A stretch of DNA of 60,732 bases, taken from assembly GCF_029813785.1 (NCBI RefSeq), contig NZ_JARVKY010000036.1, positions 1 to 60,732 of the forward strand. Reading direction: 5' to 3'. Below the pieces are notes generated by a model. It was not told where the DNA came from, did not search any database, and saw nothing but the letters and a program-made list of their open reading frames with translations. A program made the translations under genes and the position numbers. This DNA comes from Streptomyces sp. DH41 (GTDB lineage Bacteria; Actinomycetota; Actinomycetes; Streptomycetales; Streptomycetaceae). Shown one piece after another: positions 47,357 through 55,647 of this stretch. Numbering within the stretch: position 1 is the first letter of the stretch; every line of letters begins with the position of its first letter.

Positions 47357-49639
47357 ATGCAACTCGCCGCGATCATCGTGTCGCTGGTCCTGATCGTGGT
47401 CGGCGTCGCACTGTTCGGCCGCGCCGTCCTGCAGATCTACAACTCCATGCGGCTCGGCCAGCCCGTACCGGCCGGCACGCGGACCAACGAACCCGCACAG
47501 CGCACCATCACCGTGGTCAGGGAGTTCCTCGGCCACACCCGGATGAACCGCTGGGGCATCGTCGGGGTGGCGCACTGGTTCGTGGCGGTGGGCTTCTTCT
47601 CCCTGCTGCTGACGATCGTCAACGCGATCGGCCAGCTGTTCGAGGCCGACTGGATCCTGCCGGTCATCGGCGACTGGGCCCCGTACAACGTCTTCGTCGA
47701 GTTCATCGGCACGATGACGGTGCTCGGCATCCTGGTCCTGATCGGGATCCGCCAGCTGAGCAAGCCGAACAAGCCGGGCCGCAAGTCCCGCTTCGCCGGC
47801 TCCAACTTCGGCCAGGCGTACTTCGTCGAGGCCGTCATCCTCATCGTCGGCGTCTGCATCTTCATGCTGCACGCGCTGGAGGGCGCCCTCCACCACGTGG
47901 ACGGCTACGAGGCGTCGTTCTTCATCTCGTACCCGGTCGTCTCCGCGCTCCAGGACCTGGACGTCTCCACGCTCCAGAACCTCGTCTACCTCTTCGCCGG
48001 CCTGAAGATCGCGACCTCCTTCATCTGGATGATCACGGTCGCCCTGAAGACCGACATGGGCGTGGCCTGGCACCGCTTCCTCGCCTTCCCCAACATCTGG
48101 TTCAAGCGCGACGCGAAGGGCGGCACCGCTCTCGGCGAGCTGCTCCCGATGACGTCCGGCGGCAAGGCGATCGACTTCACCGACCCCGGCGACGACGACG
48201 TCTTCGGTGTCTCCCAGGTCGAGCACTTCTCCTGGAAGGGCCTGCTCGACTTCTCCACCTGCACCGAGTGCGGCCGCTGCCAGTCGCAGTGCCCCGCCTG
48301 GAACACGGGCAAGCCCCTCTCCCCCAAGCTCCTGATCATGTCCCTGCGCGACCACGCGCACGCCAAGGCCCCCTACCTGCTGGCCGGCGGCGGCAAGACG
48401 ATGGAGGGCGAGGAGAAGGCGTCCGAGGAGCAGCTTGCGGGCGTGCCCGCGGCCGCCCTCGCCGAGGCCGAGCGTCCGCTGGTCGGCACCGCCGAGGAGA
48501 ACGGCGTCATCGACCCGGACGTCCTGTGGTCCTGCACCACCTGCGGCGCCTGCGTCGAGCAGTGCCCCGTCGACATCGAGCACGTCGACCACATCGTCGA
48601 CATGCGCCGCTACCAGGTCATGATCGAGTCGGCGTTCCCGTCCGAGGCGGGCACGATGCTCAAGAACCTGGAGAAGAAGGGCAACCCCTGGGGCCTGGCG
48701 AAGAAGCAGCGCCTGGAGTGGCTCAAGGAGCTGGACTTCGAGGTCCCGGTCGTCGGCAAGGACATCGAGGACCTCACCGAGGTCGAGTACCTGTACTGGG
48801 TCGGCTGCGCCGGCGCCCTGGAGGACCGCGCCAAGAAGACCACCAAGGCCTTCGCCGAGCTGCTCCACATCGCGGGCGTCAAGTTCGCGATCATGGGCGG
48901 CGACGAGAAGTGCACCGGCGACTCCGCCCGCCGCCTCGGCAACGAGCCCCTCTTCCAGGAGCTCGGCATGGAGAACGTCATGTCTCTCAACGCCGCCTTC
49001 GGCGAGGAGATGGACGAGGACGGCAAGGTGCTGCCCGAGTCGGCGAAGCCCAAGTCGGCGAAGAAGATCGTCGCCACCTGCCCGCACTGCCTCAACACGC
49101 TCGGCAACGAGTACCCGCAGCTCGGCGGCGACTACGAGGTCATCCACCACACCCAGCTGCTCCAGCACCTGGTGGACGAGGGCAAGCTGCTCCCGGTCAC
49201 CCCGGTCGAGGGCATCATCACGTACCACGACCCGTGCTACCTGGGCCGCCACAACAAGATCTACACGCCTCCGCGCGAGATCATCGCCGCCGTCCCGGGC
49301 GTCCGCAACGAGGAGATGCACCGCCACAAGGAACGCGGCTTCTGCTGCGGCGCCGGCGGCGCGCGGATGTGGATGGAGGAGCGGATCGGCAAGCGCATCA
49401 ACAACGAGCGCGTCGACGAGGCCCTCTCGGTCAACCCCGACATCGTCTCGACGGCCTGCCCGTTCTGCCTCGTCATGCTGACCGACTCGGTCAACGGCAA
49501 GAAGAACGACGGCAAGGCCAAGGAGTCCATCCAGGTCGTCGACGTCGCCCAGCTCCTGCTGGACTCCGTCAGGACCCCGGCCGACCCGGCGGGCGAGCCG
49601 GAGACGGAGAGCGAGCCGACGCCGGAGCCGGTGAAGTAA
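47357..49639 (+). CDS. Membrane Fe-S oxidoreductase, EtfD-like (ETF:menaquinone reductase candidate)
   Basis: A 760-residue membrane-bound protein. About six N-terminal spans (residues 1-235) resemble the NarI-like heme b subunit, with histidines in VAHWFVAVGF and FMLHALEGALHH. Two 4Fe-4S motifs follow: CTECGRCQSQCPAWNTG (~301) and CTTCGACVEQCPVDIE (~391). Two CCG domains follow, with YWVGCAGALEDR (~482) and GFCCGAGGARMW (~660). This layout matches EtfD (Rv0338c) of mycobacteria, which passes electrons from beta-oxidation flavoprotein to menaquinone; transfer of that role here is inference. The ATG follows GAGGAG by 7 nt. Confidence 0.9.
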   Translation: MQLAAIIVSLVLIVVGVALFGRAVLQIYNSMRLGQPVPAGTRTNEPAQRTITVVREFLGHTRMNRWGIVGVAHWFVAVGFFSLLLTIVNAIGQLFEADWILPVIGDWAPYNVFVEFIGTMTVLGILVLIGIRQLSKPNKPGRKSRFAGSNFGQAYFVEAVILIVGVCIFMLHALEGALHHVDGYEASFFISYPVVSALQDLDVSTLQNLVYLFAGLKIATSFIWMITVALKTDMGVAWHRFLAFPNIWFKRDAKGGTALGELLPMTSGGKAIDFTDPGDDDVFGVSQVEHFSWKGLLDFSTCTECGRCQSQCPAWNTGKPLSPKLLIMSLRDHAHAKAPYLLAGGGKTMEGEEKASEEQLAGVPAAALAEAERPLVGTAEENGVIDPDVLWSCTTCGACVEQCPVDIEHVDHIVDMRRYQVMIESAFPSEAGTMLKNLEKKGNPWGLAKKQRLEWLKELDFEVPVVGKDIEDLTEVEYLYWVGCAGALEDRAKKTTKAFAELLHIAGVKFAIMGGDEKCTGDSARRLGNEPLFQELGMENVMSLNAAFGEEMDEDGKVLPESAKPKSAKKIVATCPHCLNTLGNEYPQLGGDYEVIHHTQLLQHLVDEGKLLPVTPVEGIITYHDPCYLGRHNKIYTPPREIIAAVPGVRNEEMHRHKERGFCCGAGGARMWMEERIGKRINNERVDEALSVNPDIVSTACPFCLVMLTDSVNGKKNDGKAKESIQVVDVAQLLLDSVRTPADPAGEPETESEPTPEPVK

Positions 49640-49664
49640 CCGGCCCGTCCTCCTCGCCCCGACG

Positions 49665-49690
49665 CCCCCAGGTTCCGTACGGACCTGGGG
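49665..49690 (+). terminator. Terminator after the Fe-S oxidoreductase
   Basis: CCCCCAGG and CCTGGGGG close a hairpin with a partly paired TTCCGTACGGA loop, 26 bp after the stop. Confidence 0.75.
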
Positions 49691-49752
49691 GTGTCGCCGT
49701 ACACCGATACGCCGCTGCCGACGGGCGCCCCCCTCAGGGAGCCCTCCGGAGA

Positions 49753-49845
49753 CCTTGGGGGGGATCCGCCGGGAGGACCTCGGGAGAGCCCTCCGGGAAG
49801 TCTCGGGGAGACCCCGGGGAGTCCTTGGGGAGTCCTCGGGGAACA
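49753..49845. repeat. GGGGAG-rich degenerate repeat
   Basis: Imperfect units of the form AGTCCTCGGGG / GGGGAGACC run between the oxidoreductase terminator and the Yip1-domain gene. The tract has no coding signals. It occupies most of the 297-bp intergenic region and probably contains the Yip1 promoter at its end. Confidence 0.6.
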
Positions 49846-49936
49846 CCCGTAAGGGATGTCACAGCTCAGCCGCAAAGGGCGCCCCGAAGGGCCGGTCCCG
49901 GCACGTCACTCTCCGGGACCAGGTACGTTCGAAGGC

Positions 49937-50878
49937 GTGGCTGGATTCAGGATCGGACGCGGCCGGGACAACGGCGCTCCTCACGCGCGACCGCAAAACC
50001 CTCCGTACGGACAGCAGGCGCCCCAGGGACCGTCGTACGGCGGTCCGGCGACGCCTCAACAGCCGTACCCGCAGCAGCCGTACGGGGGTGGCGGCCCCGC
50101 CCCCGGCGGGCCGACGTGGCCGCAGCCGCACGGCTCAGGACACGGTGAGCCGGAGTACTTCGGCGACGGCGGCCACCCCCAGGGCGGCCCGCACCACCCG
50201 CAGGGGGGCCAGGCCCCGTACGACCCGTACGCGGCGAACAACCCGGGCCACACCCAGGCGTTCACGGTCGGCGACGACCCCTACAACCAGGGCGGGACCT
50301 ACCGCGCCGGCTCCGCCCCGCCGCCCGGCCCGGTCGGTCCCCGCCTGCACTGGAAGGCTTTGCTGAGGGGTGTCGTCCTCGCCCCCAACCAGACCTTCCT
50401 TCAGATGCGGGACTACGCGATGTGGGTCCCGGCGCTCATCGTGACGTTCCTCTACGGCCTGCTGGCGGTCTTCGGCTTCGACGGCGCCCGCGAGGAGGCG
50501 ATCAACGCCACCCTCTCGAACGCGATCCCGATCGTCCTGACCACGGCCGTGGCGATGGTGCTGAGCGCGTTCATCCTGGGCGTGGTCACCCACACCCTGG
50601 CCCGCCAGCTCGGCGGTGACGGCGCCTGGCAGCCCACGGTGGGCCTCTCCATGCTCATCATGTCGCTCACGGACGCCCCGCGTCTGGTCGTCGCGATGTT
50701 CGCCGGCGGCGACGCGCCCTTCGTCCAGATCCTCGGCTGGGCCACCTGGGTCGCGGCCGGCGCCCTGCTGACCCTGATGGTCGGCCGCTCCCACGACCTG
50801 CCCTGGCCGAAGGCGCTCGGCGCGTCCGCGATCCAGCTGATCGCACTGCTGTCGATCGTGAAGCTGGGCACGTTCTGA
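49937..50878 (+). CDS. Yip1-domain membrane protein
   Basis: A 313-residue protein. The N-terminal third is disordered and Pro/Gly/Gln/Tyr-rich (NPPYGQQAPQGPSYGG, PQQPYPQQPYGGG), a pattern common in Streptomyces septum or envelope proteins. It is followed by a Yip1-type domain of about five spans (LHWKALLRGVVLAPNQTFLQMRDYAMWVPALIVTFL in outline; IPIVLTTAVAMVLSAFILGVVTHTLARQLGG in outline). GTG 49937 gives a plausible N-terminus (AGFRIGRGRDNG); ATG 49856 is in frame with a close AAGGG. The function is unknown. A very strong terminator follows. Confidence 0.85.
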   Translation: MAGFRIGRGRDNGAPHARPQNPPYGQQAPQGPSYGGPATPQQPYPQQPYGGGGPAPGGPTWPQPHGSGHGEPEYFGDGGHPQGGPHHPQGGQAPYDPYAANNPGHTQAFTVGDDPYNQGGTYRAGSAPPPGPVGPRLHWKALLRGVVLAPNQTFLQMRDYAMWVPALIVTFLYGLLAVFGFDGAREEAINATLSNAIPIVLTTAVAMVLSAFILGVVTHTLARQLGGDGAWQPTVGLSMLIMSLTDAPRLVVAMFAGGDAPFVQILGWATWVAAGALLTLMVGRSHDLPWPKALGASAIQLIALLSIVKLGTF

Positions 50879-50884
50879 CGCCTG

Positions 50885-50940
50885 ACGGACATACGGAGGG
50901 CCCCCGGCATCTCGATGCCGGGGGCCCTCCGTATGTCCGT
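50885..50940. terminator. Perfect 26-bp-stem bidirectional terminator
   Basis: Arms 50885-50910 and 50915-50940 are exact reverse complements (26 bp) around a CTCG tetraloop. It starts 7 bp after the Yip1 gene stop and ends 11 bp before the convergent phosphoribosyltransferase stop. It is the longest perfect inverted repeat noticed in the window. Confidence 0.95.
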
Positions 50941-50950
50941 GTCCCCGGGA

Positions 50951-51448
50951 TCAGGCGTCGAGCACCTGTCCGGCCCGCCGCACGACGGGCTCCTGAACCG
51001 ACCACGGGAAGTTGATCCAGTCGTCGGTCCGCTTCCACACGTACTCGCACTGGACGAGCGAGTGGGACTTCTCATAGATCACGGCGCTGCGGACCTCGGC
51101 GACGGTGTCCAGGCAGAAGTCCCGCACCAGCTTGAGCGTCTTGCCGGTGTCCGCGACGTCGTCGGTGATGAGGACCTTCTTCCGCGAGAAGTCGATGACG
51201 TTGGGCACGGGGGCGAGCATGACCGGCATCTCCAGCGTGGTGCCCACGCCGGTGTAGAACTCCACGTTCACGAGGTGGATGTTCTTGCAGTCGAGGGCGT
51301 AGGCCAGCCCGCCCGCCACGAAGACCCCGCCACGCGCGATGGAGAGCACTATGTCGGGCTCGTACCCGTCGTCGGCGACGGCCTGCGCGAGCTCGCGCAC
51401 GGCGACGCCGAACTGCTCGTAGGTCAGATTCTCCCGAACATCACTCAT
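50951..51448 (-). CDS. Purine phosphoribosyltransferase (xanthine/hypoxanthine type)
   Basis: A 165-residue PRTase salvaging a purine base with PRPP. The PRPP-binding loop is KKVLITDDVADTGKTLKLV (residues ~90-108), preceded by IVLSIARGGVFVAGGLAYALD, and the end is WINFPWSVQEPV, a pattern of the Gpt/COG2236 group. Base specificity cannot be read from the sequence. It lies 28 bp downstream of dcd on the same strand, so the two form a nucleotide-salvage operon ending in the 26-bp terminator. Confidence 0.9.
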   Translation of the reverse strand: MSDVRENLTYEQFGVAVRELAQAVADDGYEPDIVLSIARGGVFVAGGLAYALDCKNIHLVNVEFYTGVGTTLEMPVMLAPVPNVIDFSRKKVLITDDVADTGKTLKLVRDFCLDTVAEVRSAVIYEKSHSLVQCEYVWKRTDDWINFPWSVQEPVVRRAGQVLDA

Positions 51449-51476
51449 GCGCGCGTCCCGCCTGCGTTCTCGCTGG

Positions 51477-52052
51477 TCATACCTGGGTCCGATGGAAATT
51501 GAGGAAGGACCGCGAGGCCGTCGGCCCCCGCTGTCCCTGGTAACGGGACCCGTACCGCTCGCTCCCGTACGGGTGCTCGGCCGGCGACGTGAGCCGGAAC
51601 AGGCAGAGCTGCCCGATCTTCATCCCCGGCCACAGCTTGATGGGCAGGGTCGCGAGATTGCTGAGCTCGAGCGTCACATGTCCGGAGAAGCCGGGGTCGA
51701 TGAACCCGGCGGTGGAGTGCGTGACGAGTCCGAGGCGCCCGAGCGAGCTCTTCCCCTCCAGCCGCGACGCGAGGTCGTCGGGCAGTGAGACGACCTCGTA
51801 CGTACTGGCCAGCACGAACTCACCGGGGTGCAGGATGAACGGCTCGTCCCCCTCCGGCTCCACGAGCCGGGTCAGGTCCGTCTGCTCGACGGAGGGGTCG
51901 ATGTGCGGGTACCGGTGATTCTCGAACACCCGGAAGTAGCGGTCGAGGCGCACGTCGATACTCGACGGCTGCACCATGGAGTCGTCGAAGGGATCGATGC
52001 GGACCCGCCCGGAATCGATCTCGGCCCGGATGTCCTTGTCTGAGAGAAGCAC
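51477..52052 (-). CDS. dcd: dCTP deaminase
   Basis: Deaminates dCTP to dUTP for thymidylate synthesis; some actinobacterial members also hydrolyse to dUMP. The 191-residue protein starts LLSDKDIRAEIDSGRVRIDPF and has VQPSSIDVRLDRYFRVF, the active-site GKSSLGRLGLVTHSTAGFIDPGFSGHVTLEL in outline (residues ~111-141) and FRLTSPAEHPYG. GTG 52052 matches homologues, although its ribosome site is weak; the open frame to 52397 has no similarity and is out of frame with a real upstream gene. It is first in an operon with the phosphoribosyltransferase. Confidence 0.96.
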   Translation of the reverse strand: MLLSDKDIRAEIDSGRVRIDPFDDSMVQPSSIDVRLDRYFRVFENHRYPHIDPSVEQTDLTRLVEPEGDEPFILHPGEFVLASTYEVVSLPDDLASRLEGKSSLGRLGLVTHSTAGFIDPGFSGHVTLELSNLATLPIKLWPGMKIGQLCLFRLTSPAEHPYGSERYGSRYQGQRGPTASRSFLNFHRTQV

Positions 52053-52111
52053 GCACCGAGGATACGCAAGGCGCGCGGAGCAGCGACAATCGCCGCCGCA
52101 CCGCGCGCCCG

Positions 52112-52143
52112 GTCCTACTGGGTCCTTACGAGTCCTACTGGGT
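52112..52143. promoter_or_regulatory. Direct repeat in the dcd promoter
   Basis: GTCCTACTGGGT occurs at 52112-52123 and 52132-52143, exactly 20 bp (about two helical turns) apart, 60-90 bp upstream of dcd. It may be a regulator site of dcd; no matching regulator is known to me. Confidence 0.4.
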
Positions 52144-52153
52144 TCCGCTGGGG

Positions 52154-52173
52154 GTCTCCCTTGCGGGAGACCC
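52154..52173 (-). terminator. Hairpin terminator after the zinc-ribbon gene
   Basis: GGTCTCCC-TTGC-GGGAGACC is a perfect 8-bp stem starting one base after the small gene's stop codon (minus strand). Confidence 0.8.
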
Positions 52174-52174
52174 G

Positions 52175-52333
52175 CTACCGCTTCTCCGAACCCACCGGCA
52201 CGGCACTCCGCAGCCGCGCACACCGCGGACATCGGACGAGCCGACCAGGGCCGAGTCGCTCGGCCTGCTGCATCGGGAACGAGGCGGCGGTGAACACGTG
52301 CCCATCGGCACAGCGGAGGACGGTGCGATCCAT
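52175..52333 (-). CDS. 52-residue zinc-ribbon-like protein
   Basis: A very short gene: the protein begins MDRTVLRCADGHVFTAASF, continues PMQQAERLGPGRLVRCPRC and ends AVPVGSEKR. CADGH (Cys8, His12) and CPRC (Cys35, Cys38) are likely zinc ligands, forming a two-knuckle ribbon. The start is supported by GAAGGA just upstream, and a perfect hairpin abuts the stop. I recall near-identical small proteins beside dcd and this tRNA in other Streptomyces, so it is probably conserved, but no function is known. A nucleic-acid or protein-binding role is only a guess. Confidence 0.75.
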   Translation of the reverse strand: MDRTVLRCADGHVFTAASFPMQQAERLGPGRLVRCPRCARLRSAVPVGSEKR

Positions 52334-52616
52334 CAAGTCCTTCAAGTCCCTTCCCCAAGAGCCGCGTCTGGCTTACTACCCTGACGACAAAAGCCACAGT
52401 ACGGGATCAAAGAGACGACTCTCCAGGCGGCACTCCGGCCCTCCCGGCCCCACTCCCGGACCTGCCGCCGGGCCCCCACCGTACGCCCCAACTCCGGCCT
52501 CCCGCAGCCGCATCACCCCGCCCGAAACGCCCACCCGCCCCACGGCGCGGACACCGTGGGGCGGGGATGGGGTAGAGTGAGCGAGAGTCGAGGCACCGAC
52601 CGTGGTCGGCGTCTAC

Positions 52617-52690
52617 GCGGGTGTAGTTTAGTGGTAGAACATCAGCTTCCCAAGCTGAGAGTGCGAGTTCGATTCTCGTCACCCGCTCCA
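52617..52690 (+). tRNA. tRNA-Gly (anticodon CCC)
   Basis: A cloverleaf folds fully: acceptor GCGGGTG with CACCCGC, anticodon stem TCAGC/GCTGA around loop TTCCCAA (anticodon CCC, codon GGG), and T-loop GTTCGATTC. The discriminator base is T (52687) and CCA is encoded (52688-52690). The adjoining integrase gene indicates this is the AICE integration site, so its 3' half is the presumed attL core. Confidence 0.97.
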
Positions 52691-52695
52691 GCAGA

Positions 52696-52730
52696 AACCC
52701 CCAGGTCATTGACCCGGGGGTTCTTTGTTG
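52696..52730 (+). terminator. tRNA terminator
   Basis: AACCCCCAGGTCA and TGACCCGGGGGTT form a 13-bp stem with one mismatch, followed by CTTTGTTG. It ends tRNA-Gly transcription before the integrase gene. Confidence 0.85.
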
Positions 52731-52779
52731 TCTGGACCAGTGGGCAGGCTGCGCACCACAACCGCACCATAAGGACGCG

Positions 52780-53949
52780 CTACCCGGTCCCGGGCTGGTC
52801 CTTGTGGTGCGCGTCGTCGTCGCCGGTGTGGTTCTTCGCACGCTCGGCCCGCACCATGTCGTCGAGCCCCGAAGCCACGTCGCGCTGCCGCTCCTCGTCG
52901 GAGTGCTGATAGATCAGCGCGGCCTTCTCGGACGACTGGCCGGCGCGGACCATCGTGTCCTTGAGGGTGGCTCCCGAACGGGTCGAGAGCGTGTGCCCGG
53001 TGTGCCGGAGATCGTAGAAGCGGAACCCCTCCGGGAGACCGGCGACCGTGCGGGCCCGTCGCCACTTCCGCCCGAACGAGGTGCGCCGGAAGGGTGCGCC
53101 CTTCTCACCGACGAAGACCAGACCGTCCGGCTCCTTCTCGGCGAACCACGCGAGGTGCTGCCTCACCTCCTTGTGCAGGAAGGCCGGGAGCACGACGGCC
53201 CGGACACCGGCATCGGACTTGGTCTCACCGGGAGCGCGTTTGCCGTTGGTCCGCTCCGGCTCCGCGACACGGACGCGGATCACCATGTGGTCGAGATCGA
53301 CATCCCGGCGGCGGAGGCCGGCCAGCTCCTCGGGGCGCATCGGGCCGTACGCGCCGAGGTAGACCATCAGGCGCCAGCGGATGCCGATCGCGTCGGCGAG
53401 GGCGTCGACCTGGGTGACGGTGGCGATACGTCGTTCAGCGGCGGATTCCTTGCCCGCGCCCTTGATACGGCAGGGGTTGCGGCTGATCAGGTCGTCGTCG
53501 ACGGCCGTCTCAAGGATGCCCTTGAGGAGGCGGTACGACTTGGCGACGGTCGTCTTGGCGGCGGTGGTGCGGAGCCGCTCAGCGCGCCACTCGCGCACGC
53601 GGGGTGCCGTGATCCCGTCCAGGTCGAGCGGGCCGAAGGTCGGGAGGATGTGCAGGCGGAGGAGGTGGCGGTACAGGTCCTCGGTACGAACCGCCAGCTC
53701 CCGTTCCTCGACCCACTTCTCGGCGTAGGTACCAAAGTTGACCGCACCGGCGTCGGGCGCGCGCCAGTCCCCGCGGCTGAGGTCTGCCTCTACCTGGGAC
53801 AGCCAGATCTCGGCGTCCTTCTTGGTCTCGAAGGTCTCTTCCGCACGGTTGCGCTCCCCGTCGGGCCCGAGGTACGAAGCCGTCCACCGGCCGGACCGGT
53901 ACTGCCGCACCGCACCGAAGCGCCGACGCCTTCCCTTCCTATTGGCCAT
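52780..53949 (-). CDS. int: Tyrosine-type site-specific integrase
   Basis: Integrates the element into, and with Xis excises it from, the tRNA-Gly site. The 389-residue protein has an N-terminal arm (FETKKDAEIWLSQVEADLSRGDW), a SAM-like core-binding domain (residues ~70-170) and the catalytic domain. Active-site residues appear as Arg in LGAYGPMRPEELAGL (~205), YDLRHTGHTL (~313-322) and the nucleophile Tyr in ALIYQHSDEE (~345). The canonical HXXR box reads YDLR here. The start overlaps the excisionase stop (TGATG). The gene ends 93 bp from the tRNA, the usual AICE position. Confidence 0.96.
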   Translation of the reverse strand: MANRKGRRRRFGAVRQYRSGRWTASYLGPDGERNRAEETFETKKDAEIWLSQVEADLSRGDWRAPDAGAVNFGTYAEKWVEERELAVRTEDLYRHLLRLHILPTFGPLDLDGITAPRVREWRAERLRTTAAKTTVAKSYRLLKGILETAVDDDLISRNPCRIKGAGKESAAERRIATVTQVDALADAIGIRWRLMVYLGAYGPMRPEELAGLRRRDVDLDHMVIRVRVAEPERTNGKRAPGETKSDAGVRAVVLPAFLHKEVRQHLAWFAEKEPDGLVFVGEKGAPFRRTSFGRKWRRARTVAGLPEGFRFYDLRHTGHTLSTRSGATLKDTMVRAGQSSEKAALIYQHSDEERQRDVASGLDDMVRAERAKNHTGDDDAHHKDQPGTG

Positions 53950-54158
53950 CAGGCAGCCCTCCACAGCCCGGCACGTCGGAGCCTCACCGGTTCCACGGTG
54001 TGGGCGTCCACGTACGCCTCTACGGCGCTCTCGGGGATGCGGACGTGCCGGCCGACCTTCACGAAGGTGATGCGGCGTTCCTCGATGAGGCGGCGGGGGA
54101 AGCGGACGCCCGTACCGAGGCGCTCGGCGACCTGGTCCACGGTGAGGAGGCGGTCCAC
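53949..54158 (-). CDS. xis: Excisionase (MerR-like helix-turn-helix)
   Basis: A 69-residue DNA-binding protein with an excisionase/winged helix pattern (LLTVDQVAERLGTGVRFPRRLIEERRITFVKVGRHVRIPESAVEAYV in outline). It directs the integrase toward excision. GTG 54158 lies 2 bp after the rep stop and 8 nt after AAGGAG; GTG 54167 would overlap rep and is too close to the ribosome site. The stop overlaps the int start, so rep, xis and int are coupled. Confidence 0.9.
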   Translation of the reverse strand: MDRLLTVDQVAERLGTGVRFPRRLIEERRITFVKVGRHVRIPESAVEAYVDAHTVEPVRLRRAGLWRAA

Positions 54159-54160
54159 GG

Positions 54161-55558
54161 TCACCACTCCTTCTCGTCGGCAGACAGCGCGGCCAGAGCC
54201 TCACGGGCGGTCTCCCGGTTGAGTCGGATGTCCCGAGCGATGGTGGCGGCGAGAGCGGACTCACCCGGAGTGTGGCCGTGCCCGGCGTACTGCCAGTCGG
54301 TAAGGACGAGGACGGTGTCCGGCTCGCGGTCGTCCAGGCCGATACCCCCGGCGTCTTGTGCGGCGCGGTAGTCGGCGCGCGCCTGGCGGAGGGTGCCGAG
54401 GGTGGTGGAGTAGTGGCGGGACTTGGAGGAGAAGTGACCACGGAAGCCGAGCATGTGCGCCCAGGCCCAGAGGCGCCGGTCCGGGTACAGGCCGTCCAGG
54501 TCACGGCACGCGGTGATCAGTCGGCGGGTGTGGTCCGGGACCCGGTGGCGGTCGAGTTCGGAGAGTTCCCCGATGCGGCGGTCAAGGGTGCCGGTGTTCT
54601 CCGCGGCTTTCGTGGAGTACTTGGCGACGTACGAGGCGACGGCCTGTTCGGTGATGTCGGAGCCGTCCCCGAACGCCCTCACCGGCCGGACGTCGAGCTG
54701 TGTGCCCCAGCGGAACGACCGGGCCGGCTGGTCCCCGGCGGCCGGTACGGAGACCGAGGTGTAGGAGTGGGCCGCAGCCGCACCGATCGCATCGGCGAGG
54801 ACACCGACCGTGGCCCACGCGGGCGGCGGCGTTCCGGGACCCTCCGGTCCGTCGAGCCGGATCACCGCATGGAAGTGCAGGGCACCACGCTTCTGGAACT
54901 CAGCGACCTTGCCGTACGAAAGGCGGACGTGGTCGGCGAGTTCCCGGCGGGGAAGGCCGGCGCGGGCGGCGAGTTCGCGGCGCAGGCGGGTGGTGAAGCG
55001 CTGCCAGAGTTGCCCAGCGTGGTTGTTGAACAGCACTGCGCCCGCATAGTCGTACGTCGCCGGGTCGAGGGCGGTGCCCAGTTCAGGCGCGTCGAGAGCG
55101 TGGCCGGTGCCGCAGCGGCAGACGCCATGGTCGGGACGGTTGTGGACCGGGCCGAACGACGGCGCGGTGAGGGTGGCGAAGACGCGCGGGTGATCGCGGA
55201 CGGTGGCGGGGATGTCGCGGCGGTCGTCACCGGCGAGGCCGGCGCGGATGAGGTGATAGGTGTCGCCCGCGTAGGTCCAGGCGCAGGCCGGGCAGCGGGA
55301 GGCACGGCGGTTGCCGCAGGCGACGCGGAGGCGTCCGCCGGGCTCGTCGGCGGTGGTGTAGTGGTGCAGGGTCTCGCCGGTGGTCTTGTCCTTGTGGAGG
55401 GTCCAGCCGGTGAGGTGGATGGGGTCGGAGCAGCCGCCGGTGCGGCGGATCTGGTCTTCCCATCGGGTGTAGTCGGAGGACGAGGCGACGCGGAGGAGGT
55501 CTCCGAGGGTGATCGGGTCGAGCAGAGGCTCAGGCGCGGACAGGGCGCGATGCGCCAT
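54161..55558 (-). CDS. Rolling-circle replication initiator, RepSA-like
   Basis: Starts autonomous rolling-circle replication of the excised element. The 465-residue protein carries cysteine clusters likely binding zinc (CGNRRASRCPAC, residues ~82-93; HGVCRCGTGH, ~145-154). The HUH metal motif is GALHFHAVIRL (~229), and the catalytic tyrosine region is ASYVAKYSTKAAE (~310). This is the RepSA family of pSAM2 and related AICEs. An ATG-type start at 55558 fits the family length. It is translationally linked to xis and int downstream. Confidence 0.92.
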   Translation of the reverse strand: MAHRALSAPEPLLDPITLGDLLRVASSSDYTRWEDQIRRTGGCSDPIHLTGWTLHKDKTTGETLHHYTTADEPGGRLRVACGNRRASRCPACAWTYAGDTYHLIRAGLAGDDRRDIPATVRDHPRVFATLTAPSFGPVHNRPDHGVCRCGTGHALDAPELGTALDPATYDYAGAVLFNNHAGQLWQRFTTRLRRELAARAGLPRRELADHVRLSYGKVAEFQKRGALHFHAVIRLDGPEGPGTPPPAWATVGVLADAIGAAAAHSYTSVSVPAAGDQPARSFRWGTQLDVRPVRAFGDGSDITEQAVASYVAKYSTKAAENTGTLDRRIGELSELDRHRVPDHTRRLITACRDLDGLYPDRRLWAWAHMLGFRGHFSSKSRHYSTTLGTLRQARADYRAAQDAGGIGLDDREPDTVLVLTDWQYAGHGHTPGESALAATIARDIRLNRETAREALAALSADEKEW

Positions 55559-55647
55559 GCTGGGTGCTTCCTTCCGGTTGTGAGATCGGTTGGGGACGGC
55601 GCCCGGGCGGCGGATGCTTGGCGGTATCGAGGCCGCCCGGGGGCCGG

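Noticed and set aside
47309..49846. 845-residue minus-strand ORF over the EtfD-like gene
   Set aside because: Antisense shadow; the plus-strand frame has cysteine motifs, a start signal and a terminator.
52407..52841. 144-residue minus-strand ORF across tRNA-Gly with the segment SAWEADVLPLNYTRV
   Set aside because: This peptide is the antisense translation of the tRNA-Gly gene, a well-known spurious call; there is no ribosome site or family.
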